Positions 31,311 to 42,735 of a DNA stretch of 64,000 nt are shown piece by piece. Under the pieces are notes generated by a model. It saw only the letters and a list, made by a program, of their open reading frames with translations. It made no database searches and was not told the origin of the DNA. Both the position numbers and the translations under genes were made by a program. The stretch's first letter is position 1; each line of letters begins with the position of its first letter. This DNA is from DATFXM01 sp035315885 (GTDB taxonomy: Bacteria; Acidobacteriota; Blastocatellia; UBA7656), in the NCBI GenBank assembly GCA_035315885.1, contig DATFXM010000178.1:1-64000 (forward strand), given 5' to 3'.

Positions 31311-31940
31311 ATGACAATTGCGAACATGGTCACGCCACGTATTGCAATTCTGATCTCTGGACGCGGGTCCAACATGCTGGCATTGCTTGAAGCAATCGAA
31401 GCGGGACGCCTGAACGCCAAGGCGGCTGTCGTGATAAGCAACGTCGAGTCCGCCCCTGGTCTGGAAGCCGCGAGCAAGCAAGGCGTAGAGACTCTCGTTC
31501 TCTCACACAAGGAAAAGACCCGTGAAGAACACGACAGGCAGGTTATCGCGGAGTTGAACACGCGCGACGTCAGTCTGATTTGCCTTGCGGGGTACATGAG
31601 ATTGGTGAGTGCCGAGTTCTTACGCGCGTTTCACCACAGGGTACTGAACATTCACCCCAGCCTGCTTCCGGCTTTTCCAGGGCTCAATGCGCAGGAGCAG
31701 GCGCTACGGCACGGAGTAAAGATCACCGGCTGCACAGTTCATATTGTCGATGAAGAACTGGACCGTGGCCCGATTGTGCTCCAGCGAGCGGTCCCGGTGA
31801 ATGACAGCGATACAGTAGAGTCATTGTCGGCGAGAATTCTTGAACAGGAACACATCGCCTACCCGGAGGCGGTTCGAATCGTCTTGAGTGAAGGGTTTGT
31901 TGTAGACGGCAGAAGGACGCGCGTGGCAAATCAATCGTGA
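31311..31940 (+). CDS. purN: Phosphoribosylglycinamide formyltransferase
   Basis: The enzyme transfers a formyl group from 10-formyl-THF to GAR in purine synthesis. IAILISGRGSNMLALLEA, the NIHPSLLPAFPGLNAQEQAL block with catalytic Asn and His, and TGCTVHIVDEELDRGPIV with the catalytic Asp are present. Starts at 31311 or 31326 (MVTPRIAIL) are both possible; no clear ribosome site decides. The open frame upstream to 31209 crosses the preceding terminator and is not coding. Confidence 0.93.
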   Translation: MTIANMVTPRIAILISGRGSNMLALLEAIEAGRLNAKAAVVISNVESAPGLEAASKQGVETLVLSHKEKTREEHDRQVIAELNTRDVSLICLAGYMRLVSAEFLRAFHHRVLNIHPSLLPAFPGLNAQEQALRHGVKITGCTVHIVDEELDRGPIVLQRAVPVNDSDTVESLSARILEQEHIAYPEAVRIVLSEGFVVDGRRTRVANQS

Positions 31941-32484
31941 ACCGAATATCGTGAAGAGATTGCTAAGAATTCTCAGGGGATGATTGGTTGGGAGCAGCGA
32001 CCCGAGTGTCGGACTGCCTCGAAAGGACGATTCTACCAGCGTTATTTAATATCGGGTCGCTGCCTGACACTTTGATTCTTCTGGCCCCCCATGCGGGTTG
32101 CCCGAAAAAAAATACGGCGCGGGCCCGGCGGGCTCGTCCCCAAGTCACCAACCGGGCCACGCCTGTCACGGCGTAATGCGCGCCACTCGAGATCGGTTGT
32201 GCTGGGGGCAAGCGCGATGCCATCCAGCCTTGGCGGGGTCAGGATCAATATAAGTCTTTAACTCAAGCTGATTATTGGGTTCGGCTGGTGAACAGATTTC
32301 GACTGAGGGTCAAGTCTTTGCGCCGCTTCGGGGCGCTTACGCACATTTGTAGCAGCGTAGTTTCGCCACAAAATGGAGCCGTCGGTTAGGCAGTATGCGG
32401 CGAGGTTCGCGCCGCATACTGCCCCAATGGTCTATCTGGATGGTCTATCCGGATGGTTCTATTTGGATGGTCTATCTGGATGTT
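31941..32484. other. Intergenic region rich in inverted and tandem repeats
   Basis: No gene is recognised between convergent purN and the glycine-zipper gene. It contains a 12-bp inverted repeat (GCAGCGACCCGA at 31994-32005, TCGGGTCGCTGC at 32052-32063), a GCGCCGC/TTCGGGGCGC hairpin near 32320, the 14-bp hairpin and the tandem repeat listed separately. Confidence 0.6.
32389..32423. repeat. Perfect 14-bp hairpin
   Basis: GGCAGTATGCGGCG (32389-32402) and CGCCGCATACTGCC (32410-32423) with loop AGGTTCG. No T-run follows on either side. Confidence 0.8.
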
Positions 32485-32492
32485 CTATCGGT
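32426..32492. repeat. Tandem repeat of a 13-14 bp unit (GGTCTATCTGGAT), about five copies
   Basis: Units ATGGTCTATCTGG, ATGGTCTATCCGG, ATGGTTCTATTTGG, ATGGTCTATCTGG and ATGTTCTATCGG follow directly after the 14-bp hairpin and run up to the stop of the minus-strand gene. Confidence 0.8.
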
Positions 32493-33321
32493 CTCGGTCC
32501 CGCTCACGGACCTTGAAGGTGATCGGCTGAGTCGTAAGCATTCCGACTTCGGCGCCGCTGCGAATCTCGGCTTCGTGGCCTTTCTGAAGCATAACGCCCG
32601 CAACGCCTGCGCCCGCCCCTACTGCCGCGCCGATGCCCGCGCCCTTGCCCCCACCAACAACGCCGCCGAGTATCGCGCCGCCTGCGGCGCCGCCGCCGAT
32701 GTACCCGACGTTTCTCATGTCGGAAGATTTACCGCTCACCTGGCTTTCTTCGTCCACGCGTCCGCCGCGTTCGTCCTGAAGGTCAGTCAGAACGCCATCA
32801 ACGGGCTGTTTTGTTCCGTCAGGCAGCACCAGGGTGTCAAATGCCACCGCGAGCCGTCCTTCCCTGCCACGAGTCTGTGCCGGTGTAACCTTGGTGATTC
32901 GTCCTTCTACTGTTGAGCCCGCTGGAACCACCTCAACGCCGCCGGCGTAGACCGGGAGCATTACCGTTCCGGTGAATCGCTCCCCGACACGCGACTTTTC
33001 CGAGCTCAATCCCTGATTCAGGCGAACTCGAAAAGTCTGATTTGCGGGTAGCGTATAGGTCGCAAACACCGGCCCCACCACGGAGGCGTTGGCGCCGGAG
33101 TGCGCCAACGAGCTTGCGGTGCGCGCCGATCGGGTCCTGCGTTTGAGAGCTGGTTTGCAGCTACAGTTCCGCTTTTTAGTAGCTGCCGCTGCAGTCGATT
33201 CGAACAAAGGGGCGGCCAGCACTGCCAGGAGCAGGAAAACAAGGAGGCTCAGGGCGGCCCGTTTTGTGAAAGGCTTCAGGCCAATGTTCTTGGTAAATCG
33301 GCTCACTGCACTTTTTTCCAT
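32485..33321 (-). CDS. Secreted/membrane glycine-zipper protein of unknown function
   Basis: A 278-residue protein from ATG 33321 (GAGG upstream). It has an N-terminal signal/membrane segment (RAALSLLVFLLLAVLAAPLF), a short basic Cys-containing stretch, and a beta-rich middle (TYTLPANQTFRVRLNQGLSSEKSRVGERFTG... GGVEVVPAGSTVEGRI) of the kind seen in acidobacterial 'hypothetical' envelope proteins. A glycine-zipper segment reads YIGGGAAGGAILGGVVGGGKGAGIGAAVGAGAGVAGVML in pieces (about 215-255), likely membrane-associating. The C-terminus is charged (RERDRDR). The role may be in envelope structure; no enzyme motif is seen. Confidence 0.7.
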   Translation of the reverse strand: MEKSAVSRFTKNIGLKPFTKRAALSLLVFLLLAVLAAPLFESTAAAATKKRNCSCKPALKRRTRSARTASSLAHSGANASVVGPVFATYTLPANQTFRVRLNQGLSSEKSRVGERFTGTVMLPVYAGGVEVVPAGSTVEGRITKVTPAQTRGREGRLAVAFDTLVLPDGTKQPVDGVLTDLQDERGGRVDEESQVSGKSSDMRNVGYIGGGAAGGAILGGVVGGGKGAGIGAAVGAGAGVAGVMLQKGHEAEIRSGAEVGMLTTQPITFKVRERDRDR

Positions 33322-33480
33322 CGTCGACCTCGCGTTGTCCAAGAGTGATCTCCGCCTGGGCTTGAACTTTGCGCCTGGGCAGTCTTTGATTCTGGATGCC
33401 TGATCTGGTCCGGACTTGTGATGAGTGGAAAGGCGGCAGATGTTGCCCTGTGAGAAGTTGAAAATTTGAGATTGCGTGAC

Positions 33481-35307
33481 TTATTCTTCGAGGTCGCGTT
33501 CGAGCACCCGCATGTCACTAAAATGACGCACGATCCGATCAGCTTGCCGAGCCCCAACAAATGGACTCAACTCAGCGGCACTAGCCTCAGAGACGCGCTT
33601 CAAACTCCCAAAATGCCGTAGCAGCCGAGACCGCAGCTTCTCCCCAACACCAGGGATCGACGTCAGCTCCGATCGAAAATCACGCATGTTTCTCCGCTGA
33701 CGATGATACGTGACCGCAAATCGATGAGTCTCGTCGCGAATCATCTGCACCAGATGCAGCACCGGAGAATGATGATCAATCCTTACCGGCTCTTCTCGGC
33801 CCTTCAGAAACAGCAGCTCCTCCCGCTTTGCGATCGCCGCAGTCGGCAGCGCTTCGAGCCCGATTTCATGAAGCGCCCGAGCCGCTGCCGCCAGCTGACC
33901 CTTCCCGCCGTCAATCAGCACCAGATCAGGAAGTTGCTTCTCCTCCCTCAGCAGCCGTGAATATCTCCTGCCTACCACTTCGTACATCGATTGAAAATCA
34001 TCCGCGCGCCCTTCGACCGATCGAACCTTGAACTTTCGATAGTCGCTCTTTTTCATCACCCCGTGCTCGCACACAACCATCGACGCGACGTTTTCTGCCC
34101 CTTGAATGTTCGAGATGTCGAACGACTCGATCCGATCAGGCAACGTCGGAAGCTCAAGCACTTCGCGCAGCTCAGCCAGCACCTTCGCCATATCCGGACG
34201 CTGTATCCTGAACCGCTGGTCGAAATTCAGCCGCGCGTTCTTTTCAACCAGATCGATCAAATCCCGCTTGACGCCCCGTTGAGGTGCGATTATCCGTACC
34301 CGCCTGCCCCGCTGAAGCGACAGGTATTGTTCCAGCAACGCCTGGTCTTCAAAATCCACCGGCACGTAAACTTCGCCCGGCGCATAGTCGCCCGCGGAGT
34401 AGTACTGCTTCAGCGCCTGCTCGACGAATATCGACGGATCAAACGGTTCAGTGACGTCCTCCCAATAGAACTCCCTTTTCCCGACTACGCGACCTTCGCG
34501 CATCGTGAACAGCGACAACGCCAGAAGACGGTCCTCGCGATAGTAGCCAAACACGTCGATGTCTTCGCGAGTGATCACCATCATTTTCTGCTGCTCTCCG
34601 AGCTTCTGAATCGTCTTGAGCTGATCTCGATAATGAGCCGCCGCTTCAAACCGCAACTCCTCGGATGCCTCCAGCATCCGGCCCTTCAGCTTTGTCTCAA
34701 GGTCATCGGTCTTGCCCTGGAGCAGTAATTCGACGTCGTGTACCGCATCGTCGTATTGCTCCAGCGTGCAGAGCGTGCGGACACATGGACCCAGGCACCG
34801 CTTGATGTGATATTCGAGACACGGCCGATCCGCCTTGCCGTTGATCTCCATCGTGCACGTGCGGAGTTGGAAATTCCTGTTGATCAGATCGAGCGTATTC
34901 CAAGCGAGCCCGATCGGTAAGAACGGACCGAAGTAGTGCGCGCCATCCTTGAGAATCTTTCGCGCGATCGTGGCACGCGGTGCCTTCTCGTTTGTAACCT
35001 TGATGTGCGGGTACTGCTTGTCGTCTTTCAGAAGGACGTTGAACAACGGCTTGTGCTTCTTGATCAGATTGCATTCAAGTGCAAGCGCTTCGATCTCGTT
35101 GTCGGTCACTATCAATTCGACATCGGTGATGCGCGCAACCAGATCGGTTGTCTTGACGTCGTGGATTCGATCTGAGTGAAAGTACTGGCGGACGCGATTG
35201 CGAAGATTCTTCGCCTTTCCGACGTAGATGATTTTGCCGCGGCTGTCCTTATACAGGTAGCAGCCTGGCTCGGCAGGCAGGTTCTTCAGTTTCTCCTGGA
35301 GCGACAT
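33481..35307 (-). CDS. uvrC: Excinuclease ABC subunit C
   Basis: The nuclease of nucleotide-excision repair, making both incisions around a UvrB-bound lesion. The GIY-YIG domain (residues ~14-95) reads GCYLYKDSRGKIIYVGKAKNLRNRVRQYF. The UVR motif lies around 205-240, the RNase H-like endonuclease has SFDISNIQG and LVLIDGGKGQL, and a C-terminal helix-hairpin-helix reads LTSIPGVGEKLRSRLL. The length of 608 is standard. Confidence 0.97.
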   Translation of the reverse strand: MSLQEKLKNLPAEPGCYLYKDSRGKIIYVGKAKNLRNRVRQYFHSDRIHDVKTTDLVARITDVELIVTDNEIEALALECNLIKKHKPLFNVLLKDDKQYPHIKVTNEKAPRATIARKILKDGAHYFGPFLPIGLAWNTLDLINRNFQLRTCTMEINGKADRPCLEYHIKRCLGPCVRTLCTLEQYDDAVHDVELLLQGKTDDLETKLKGRMLEASEELRFEAAAHYRDQLKTIQKLGEQQKMMVITREDIDVFGYYREDRLLALSLFTMREGRVVGKREFYWEDVTEPFDPSIFVEQALKQYYSAGDYAPGEVYVPVDFEDQALLEQYLSLQRGRRVRIIAPQRGVKRDLIDLVEKNARLNFDQRFRIQRPDMAKVLAELREVLELPTLPDRIESFDISNIQGAENVASMVVCEHGVMKKSDYRKFKVRSVEGRADDFQSMYEVVGRRYSRLLREEKQLPDLVLIDGGKGQLAAAARALHEIGLEALPTAAIAKREELLFLKGREEPVRIDHHSPVLHLVQMIRDETHRFAVTYHRQRRNMRDFRSELTSIPGVGEKLRSRLLRHFGSLKRVSEASAAELSPFVGARQADRIVRHFSDMRVLERDLEE

Positions 35308-35363
35308 CCGAGGTTCTCACGACAACGACCGATCCGCGGTTGCGCCGGGAACGACTTCAATCT

Positions 35364-36161
35364 TCAGTCCATCTTATAGAGAGGCAGGTATCTGCCCTCT
35401 TCAAACCTGAATCTGAAATTCCCCTCAAACCTTCTGATTCCCGAAACACCGCTCCCGGACGCAAGACTGGGCATGCGCAACGTCCCCTCGTACTGGTTGT
35501 AGTCTATTGTAGCGTTGAAGGACCGCAGCTTCGACGCCTCCTTGTCGAGAGAGTCGAGGTTATGAAGGGATTCAATCTTTATCGTCAAGACTTCGCCGGT
35601 GAGTTCGTCGAGCTGGGCGACACCGGCGGCAAGCGGAACCGACGTCACCTCCGGCTTGGGAACGAACCTGAACCACCGTTCGCCTTTGCGGTCCGACACC
35701 ACTTCCTGAAAGCTGTAGTACTTCAGTTGTTCGGGCAGCAACGGAAAGAACGCCAGATCCCACACCGCTCCAAACGAAAGCAACGTGCGCTCATCTTGCT
35801 TCACGTTATCTCGCGGATTTCCTTTCTTGTCGGTATCCGCGGTGACTTTGACGTTGACCGGAGTCTGTCCGGTCTTGTCCGGCTGTCGTGCGGGCTCGAC
35901 CTGCACCGTAGTGTCGCGCGTCTCCTCCATTTGTTCGCCATCTGTCCGGACCTTGAACCGCTCGATGTGAATCTTTTGCTGGTAGCGGCAATGGTCTCTG
36001 AAGTACAAAGAACGATCCTGGTTTGACGCGGCCTTGCAGACCAGCTCCGGGGCCTTGCAGTCCTCGCGAGCGACTGCGTCGCGGGGTAAGGCGAAGGCGG
36101 ATAGAGAAACAATGGCGGCTATCAGAGTCGCGGTCCGTTTGTCAGGGGCGCGGTTCATCAC
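35364..36161 (-). CDS. Secreted protein of unknown function
   Basis: A 265-residue protein with a signal peptide (TATLIAAIVSLSAFALPRDAVA). It has two or three cysteines near the mature N-terminus (EDCKAPELVCKAA, HCRYQQK) and beta-strand-rich segments such as LKYYSFQEVVSDRKGERWFRFV and SFNATIDYNQYEGTLRM, somewhat like periplasmic lipoprotein-carrier (LolA/RseB) folds. That comparison is loose. It lies upstream of uvrC by 56 bp on the same strand. Confidence 0.65.
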   Translation of the reverse strand: MMNRAPDKRTATLIAAIVSLSAFALPRDAVAREDCKAPELVCKAASNQDRSLYFRDHCRYQQKIHIERFKVRTDGEQMEETRDTTVQVEPARQPDKTGQTPVNVKVTADTDKKGNPRDNVKQDERTLLSFGAVWDLAFFPLLPEQLKYYSFQEVVSDRKGERWFRFVPKPEVTSVPLAAGVAQLDELTGEVLTIKIESLHNLDSLDKEASKLRSFNATIDYNQYEGTLRMPSLASGSGVSGIRRFEGNFRFRFEEGRYLPLYKMD

Positions 36162-36378
36162 TTCTTGACTCCCAAATTGCTTTTGTGTATTAACTTAAGT
36201 TGCCCTGAAAGTATATTTCGCCGAGTGATTCTTCGGCAAATGACATCAAATTGAAGCCCGCCCGAGACTACGCTGGTCTCCGCAGGCTGTTTCCTTGCAG
36301 CTGATCTTTCTAAGTTGATCTTCGCGGTGTTTCAAACCGCAGGGATTGGTTAAATCAAGTTCAACGGAGGCCGCACGA

Positions 36379-37071
36379 ATGAAGCTCAGAGCGATTGCTG
36401 TATTCGTTATCGCGCTTGCAATCGTTACAGGCAGCGCCTGCGCAACCAAGAAATACGTCAGAAACAGAGTCAACGAGCGAGTCACGCCGCTCGAAAATCG
36501 AACCGGAGAACTGGAAGAGACCTCCCGCCGTAACACGCAGGATATCAGCCGGCTCTCCCGGGATATCGAGGACGTGCGTCAGCGCACAGATCGCGCTCAA
36601 CAGCAGGCCGACCGAGCCGCATCTTCAGCCGAACAAGCGAACACGAGAGTCGGCGGCGTCGAACAATCAATCACAGACCTTCGCGCGAACCTCGATAAGT
36701 ACACCACTCAGAAGACCGTAACCGTACAGTTTGAGGCGAACAAAGCCGACTTGTCGCCTGAGGCTGCGAGCGCGCTTGACGAGCTCGCAAGTCAAATCCG
36801 CGACCGCAACGGCTTCCTTCTCGAGATTCAAGGATTCGCATCTGCCGAGGGAAATCCAACCAAGAACGAGTTGCTGAGTCAGGCTCGCTCTGAATCGGTT
36901 AGACGCTACCTCGCGGAGCATCACAAAATCCCGCTGTTCCGAATGTCGCTGCTCGGCTTCGGCGCTTCACGGCCGGTGGCGAGCAACGACACCCTCGAAG
37001 GGAGAGAACAGAATCGTCGAGTGGAAGTCACGCTGCTGACAAATAACGCGGTGAGTCAGCAATCCAAGTAG
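36379..37071 (+). CDS. OmpA-family peptidoglycan-binding lipoprotein
   Basis: ATG 36379 is preceded by GGAGG; the open frame upstream is not used. The signal ends in a lipobox-like TGSAC, so the protein is probably an outer-membrane lipoprotein. Residues ~30-115 are a coiled coil (TGELEETSRRNTQDISRLSRDIEDV pattern, heptads). The C-terminal OmpA domain (~125-225) has VQFEANKADLSPEA, IQGFASAEG, NELLSQARSESVRRYL and GFGASRPVASNDTLEGREQNRRVEV, including the Asp/Arg pair that binds diaminopimelate. The length of 230 is normal for Pal-like proteins with a long stalk. Confidence 0.92.
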   Translation: MKLRAIAVFVIALAIVTGSACATKKYVRNRVNERVTPLENRTGELEETSRRNTQDISRLSRDIEDVRQRTDRAQQQADRAASSAEQANTRVGGVEQSITDLRANLDKYTTQKTVTVQFEANKADLSPEAASALDELASQIRDRNGFLLEIQGFASAEGNPTKNELLSQARSESVRRYLAEHHKIPLFRMSLLGFGASRPVASNDTLEGREQNRRVEVTLLTNNAVSQQSK

Positions 37072-37138
37072 ACTGCCGAATCGCGGACAGGCGAGTCGGA
37101 ATCTCGTCTCGCCTGCTCGCGACGCTCGGCGGATTCAG

Positions 37139-38080
37139 ATGCGATTCGGTCTTGAAATCCCCACATGTAAACCGTTCGATGCGGTCGCCTTCGGACTCAA
37201 CGCAGTAGACCACCTGATCGTCGTTCCTCGCTTTCCCGACTTCAATACCAAACTTGAATTCTCGTCTCACCTCCGAGCCCCGGGCGGACAGTGCGCAACT
37301 GCAATGGTGACACTTGCGCGATTGGGCCTTCGAACCTCCTACATCGGCAAAGTCGGGTCTGATGAAACAGGAGAGTTTCAGCTCAAGTCCATTTCCAGCG
37401 AAGGCGTGGACGTGTCGAAGGTGATGGTTGCACAGGGAGCAGAGTCACAGTTGGCGTTCATTATCGTTGACGCGCCAACCGGTGAACGAACAATTCTGTG
37501 GCACCGAGATGACAAGCTGATCATTCAACCCGACGAAGTCGACCGCAACGCGGTAACCGCGGGACGGGTGCTTCATCTTGACGGGCACAACGTGGCAGCT
37601 TCAATACGCGCAGCGGAGTTTGCGCGGCAGGCCGGAGTTCCGACAGTGCTCGACATCGATAACTACTATCCGGGAACCCACGAACTGCTTCCGCTGATCG
37701 ATTTTCTGATCTGCTCGTCCGACTTCTCCAGACGCGCCACCGGCGAGAGCGACCTGCGAAAAGGTTTGATCGAACTCGCCGATCAAACCGGATCGCATTT
37801 TGTGGCTGCGACAGTTGGGCGCGAAGGAGTAATCGGTCTCCTTGGGGGGCAATGGATCGAATCGCGCGGCTTCGAGGTTGAGTGCAGGGACACGACCGGA
37901 GCAGGAGATGCGTTTCACGGAGGATTCATCTACGGCTTGCTCGCGGGGATGTCGGTCGAAGAGACGCTTAGATTCGCTAACGCCGTGGCTGCGTTGAACT
38001 GCCGCGAGGTCGGCGCGCGGACAAGCCTGCCAAGACTTGAGGAGGTTGAGCAACTCTTGAAACAGCAGCCAAAGGTCTAA
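37139..38080 (+). CDS. PfkB-family sugar kinase
   Basis: A ribokinase-family enzyme of 313 residues. AFGLNAVDHLIVVPRFP, the glycine-rich APGGQCATAMVTLARLG, YIGKVGSDETGEF and DTTGAGDAFHGGFIYGLL with the catalytic Asp are all present. It differs substantially from the PfkB kinase at 18044. The substrate is unknown; no neighbouring sugar-pathway genes help. Confidence 0.88.
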   Translation: MRFGLEIPTCKPFDAVAFGLNAVDHLIVVPRFPDFNTKLEFSSHLRAPGGQCATAMVTLARLGLRTSYIGKVGSDETGEFQLKSISSEGVDVSKVMVAQGAESQLAFIIVDAPTGERTILWHRDDKLIIQPDEVDRNAVTAGRVLHLDGHNVAASIRAAEFARQAGVPTVLDIDNYYPGTHELLPLIDFLICSSDFSRRATGESDLRKGLIELADQTGSHFVAATVGREGVIGLLGGQWIESRGFEVECRDTTGAGDAFHGGFIYGLLAGMSVEETLRFANAVAALNCREVGARTSLPRLEEVEQLLKQQPKV

Positions 38081-38408
38081 CGCAAGACCTCGCAATCTAA
38101 AACTCTCCCGCCGGCCGCACTTGAGATTAGCACTAGTAATCCCTTTATTGCCGATTGGGTATTCACCTGAAGACAAGTTGCTTACGACCTGTCATCGGCC
38201 GCCTACAGCCAGGCGACCTCGGCGGGAGCCCAGCGCGGGACGGGTCCCGGAGGAACTCAGTCTGGCGGTGACGATGACGTAATTGATGCGGATTTCAGAA
38301 AAACTTAGCTCGGCGAGAGAAAAAATAGCTCCGCGGGCGCATAATGTTCTGGCGGGATGCGATGCCGGAAGCACGGTGTCCACGCCGCCGTGCACTCAGG
38401 GGCTTTTC
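38081..38408. other. Intergenic region upstream of grpE
   Basis: A hairpin GCACGG/CCGTGC followed by TTTT lies about 38372-38407. A single half-site resembling CIRCE (TTAGCACT at 38126) lacks its inverted partner. No gene is recognised. Confidence 0.5.
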
Positions 38409-38897
38409 GTGATTGAGACAACCAGGAAAGACGAGCGGTCTGAAGACGACGAGCAATCCGAGATCGATCAACTCAAAGAAGAACTGCGTCAAAAGAACGA
38501 TCTGTACCTGCGAGCCCTCGCCGACTTCGACAACTATCGCAAGCGCGTTCAACGAGACCAGGCAGAGGCCTCGCGGGCCGGTAAGCGCGAGATCATTGGT
38601 CCCTTACTCGAGGCTCTGGACGCCTTTGATCGGGCGCTTGAACATACAAACGACGATCCCGCATCGATCATTGAAGGCGTGCGGTCAATTCGACGCCGGC
38701 TGCTGCGTCAGTTGGAGTCGCAAGGCATTGCCCCATTCGAGAGCCTCGGCGAAAGTTTCGATCCTCATCTCCACGAAGCCGTAGCTTCAACGGACAGCGA
38801 TGAGTATGAACCGGGAACGGTAGTTGACGAGCTGCAGCGCGGGTACCGTTGGGGAGACGAGATCCTACGGCCTGCGCGAGTACTTGTGGCCCGCTGA
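38409..38897 (+). CDS. grpE: Nucleotide exchange factor GrpE
   Basis: Exchange factor for DnaK. The coiled-coil dimer helix (ERSEDDEQSEIDQLKEELRQ...LRALADFDNYRKRVQRD) and the C-terminal beta-domain (GIAPFESLGESFDPHLHEAV, EPGTVVDELQRGYRWGDEILRPARVLVA) are complete. GTG 38409 gives 162 residues; an in-frame ATG at 38283 would add an unsupported 42 residues. The adjacent dnaJ reading frame is broken (next entry), and dnaK is not in the window. Confidence 0.93.
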   Translation: MIETTRKDERSEDDEQSEIDQLKEELRQKNDLYLRALADFDNYRKRVQRDQAEASRAGKREIIGPLLEALDAFDRALEHTNDDPASIIEGVRSIRRRLLRQLESQGIAPFESLGESFDPHLHEAVASTDSDEYEPGTVVDELQRGYRWGDEILRPARVLVAR

Positions 38898-38920
38898 CCG
38901 CAGAGTTCGTACGTTATGCC

Positions 38921-39410
38921 ATGGCGGTGAAGTTCAGAGACTACTATGAAGTCCTCGGTGTTTCAAAAACGGCGACTGAGGATGAGATCAAGAAGGCCTA
39001 CCGAAAGCTTGCTCGCAAGCTTCACCCTGACGTAAACCCTGGCGACAAACCCTCCGAAGAGAAATTCAAAGAGGTAAACGAACCTACGAGGTTCTGTCGG
39101 ATCACGAGAAGCGCAATTGATACGACCAACTCGGAGAGAACTGGAAAGCTGGAGCCGACTTCACTCCGCCACCAGACTGGGAGGGCATGCGGGTCGAGTA
39201 CGACGACTTCGGCGATCTGTTCGGCGGCCAGCGCACGCAGAGCGGGTTCAGCGACTTCTTCGAAACAGTGTTCGGAGGCAGGCGGGAGCGAGGGGGGCGC
39301 GGGCTTTCGCATGCGCGGCCAGGATTTAGAAGCCGAAAATGCCGATTACTATCGAGTAGGCATGTCAAAATGTTGCCTGGGTTGACTCATGGTTTGAACG
39401 CCCGCTATGA
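38921..39410 (+). pseudogene. dnaJ: dnaJ/cbpA pseudogene (J-domain intact, then frameshifts and stops)
   Basis: ATG 38921 starts a clean J-domain: DYYEVLGVSKTATEDEIKKA and the essential HPD in KLHPDVNPGDK. At about 39081 one base is missing (GAA CCT ACG for GAA GCC TAC), shifting the frame. In the correct frame the sequence goes on as YEVLSDHEKRN, then TGA for CGA at 39118-39120, then YDQLGENWKAG and the Gly/Phe region DLFGGQRTQSGFSDFFETVF. Another shift and a TAG follow near 39345-39360 in E-M-P-I-T-I-E-(stop)-A. The C-terminal substrate-binding domains are mostly deleted. At least two indels and two stops make a sequencing error unlikely. Confidence 0.85.
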
Positions 39411-39468
39411 TCAGGCGTTTGTGACGATCACCTGACTCATTACGTGCAGGTGTCGCGCGGTTTATGAC

Positions 39469-39541
39469 GGGCCGTTAGCTCAGGTGGTAGAGCAGCTGGC
39501 TTTTAACCAGCGGGTCGCAGGTTCGAGTCCTGCACGGCTCA
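39469..39541 (+). tRNA. tRNA-Lys (anticodon TTT)
   Basis: Acceptor GGGCCGT (39469-39475) pairs with ACGGCTC (39534-39540). The D-loop is AGCTCAGGTGGTAGAGC. The anticodon stem GCTGG/CCAGC encloses CTTTTAA with anticodon TTT. The T-arm is GCAGGTTCGAGTCCTGC. The CCA end is not encoded. Confidence 0.95.
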
Positions 39542-39562
39542 TTTTGTTGAATCCTATGACTT

Positions 39563-39590
39563 ACGGCTACCAGGTGGTAGCCGTTTTCTT
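39563..39590 (+). terminator. Terminator after tRNA-Lys
   Basis: ACGGCTACC (39563-39571) pairs with GGTAGCCGT (39576-39584), loop AGGT, followed by TTTCTTT. Confidence 0.85.
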
Positions 39591-39838
39591 TCGTCTACAG
39601 GTTCATCTACACGTACAGGCAAGCGGGGTGAATTGAGCAGCAACAGATTGCCCTGACGTCCAACTTGCACGAAGGCTAGCGAGACACAGTCTCCTGGACC
39701 TGATCCTGTTCAAGCTCCTCAAACTGATTTATGCGAACGTTGCCCTTGGGAAGTGGGCGATAATTTCCAGCTCCCGTCTGTTTCATTGGTGACGTCAAAC
39801 TCTCACCAAGGGTACTCGCTCCGATAGACTACCAAACC
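39591..39838. other. Intergenic, nothing recognised
   Basis: Between the tRNA-Lys terminator and the 3' end of glgP I see no gene, repeat or clear signal. Confidence 0.5.
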
Positions 39839-42322
<2,484 letters not shown>

Positions 42323-42735
42323 AATGCCTCTCCTTTGAACATGCCGCGTCCAATGTCGCGAGTTTGCACCCATGACTCGGCTCGCAGGCTATCGATATCT
42401 TTGCATCAGTCGCGGAGGCTAAGATGCGCCCGCTCAGACGCGAACAATGGCTGAGTATATCAACGCAGTGTAATCGCTGGGTTACAGGAGTATTAAATGA
42501 TCCGATCGAAGGCGCGCTCTCCGAAGACTCAAGCATGCCTGAGAGCAAAAAGGGACCTACTAAGCAAAGAAGCGTTTTTGCGACGGTATGACAGGGTCAG
42601 GCTTGGTTGTTTCAAAGTTGCGTCGGGTACTGCGGTCCGAAAGGAAGAAGAGATATCGAGTCGTAACAACTCAAGCCTGACCCCTCACCTTTCGCCGCGC
42701 CGCTACACACTCAATAATGACGTCTGGCGACGCGT
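42323..42735. other. Intergenic region upstream of glgP
   Basis: No gene is recognised; it holds the inverted repeat listed next. A short open frame at 42497-42745 has no protein features. Confidence 0.5.
42594..42682. repeat. Inverted repeat GGGTCAGGCTTG / CAAGCCTGACCC
   Basis: GGGTCAGGCTTG (42594-42605) and CAAGCCTGACCC (42671-42682), with TTGTT/AACAA continuing inward. It resembles a REP-like or miniature-element end pair. Only one occurrence was noticed here. Confidence 0.6.

Noticed and set aside
32426..32492. CRISPR array
   Set aside because: Units are 13-14 bp, contiguous and degenerate with no spacers, and no cas genes are nearby.
38126..38148. CIRCE (HrcA) site upstream of grpE
   Set aside because: Only one half-site (TTAGCACT) is present; the inverted partner is missing.
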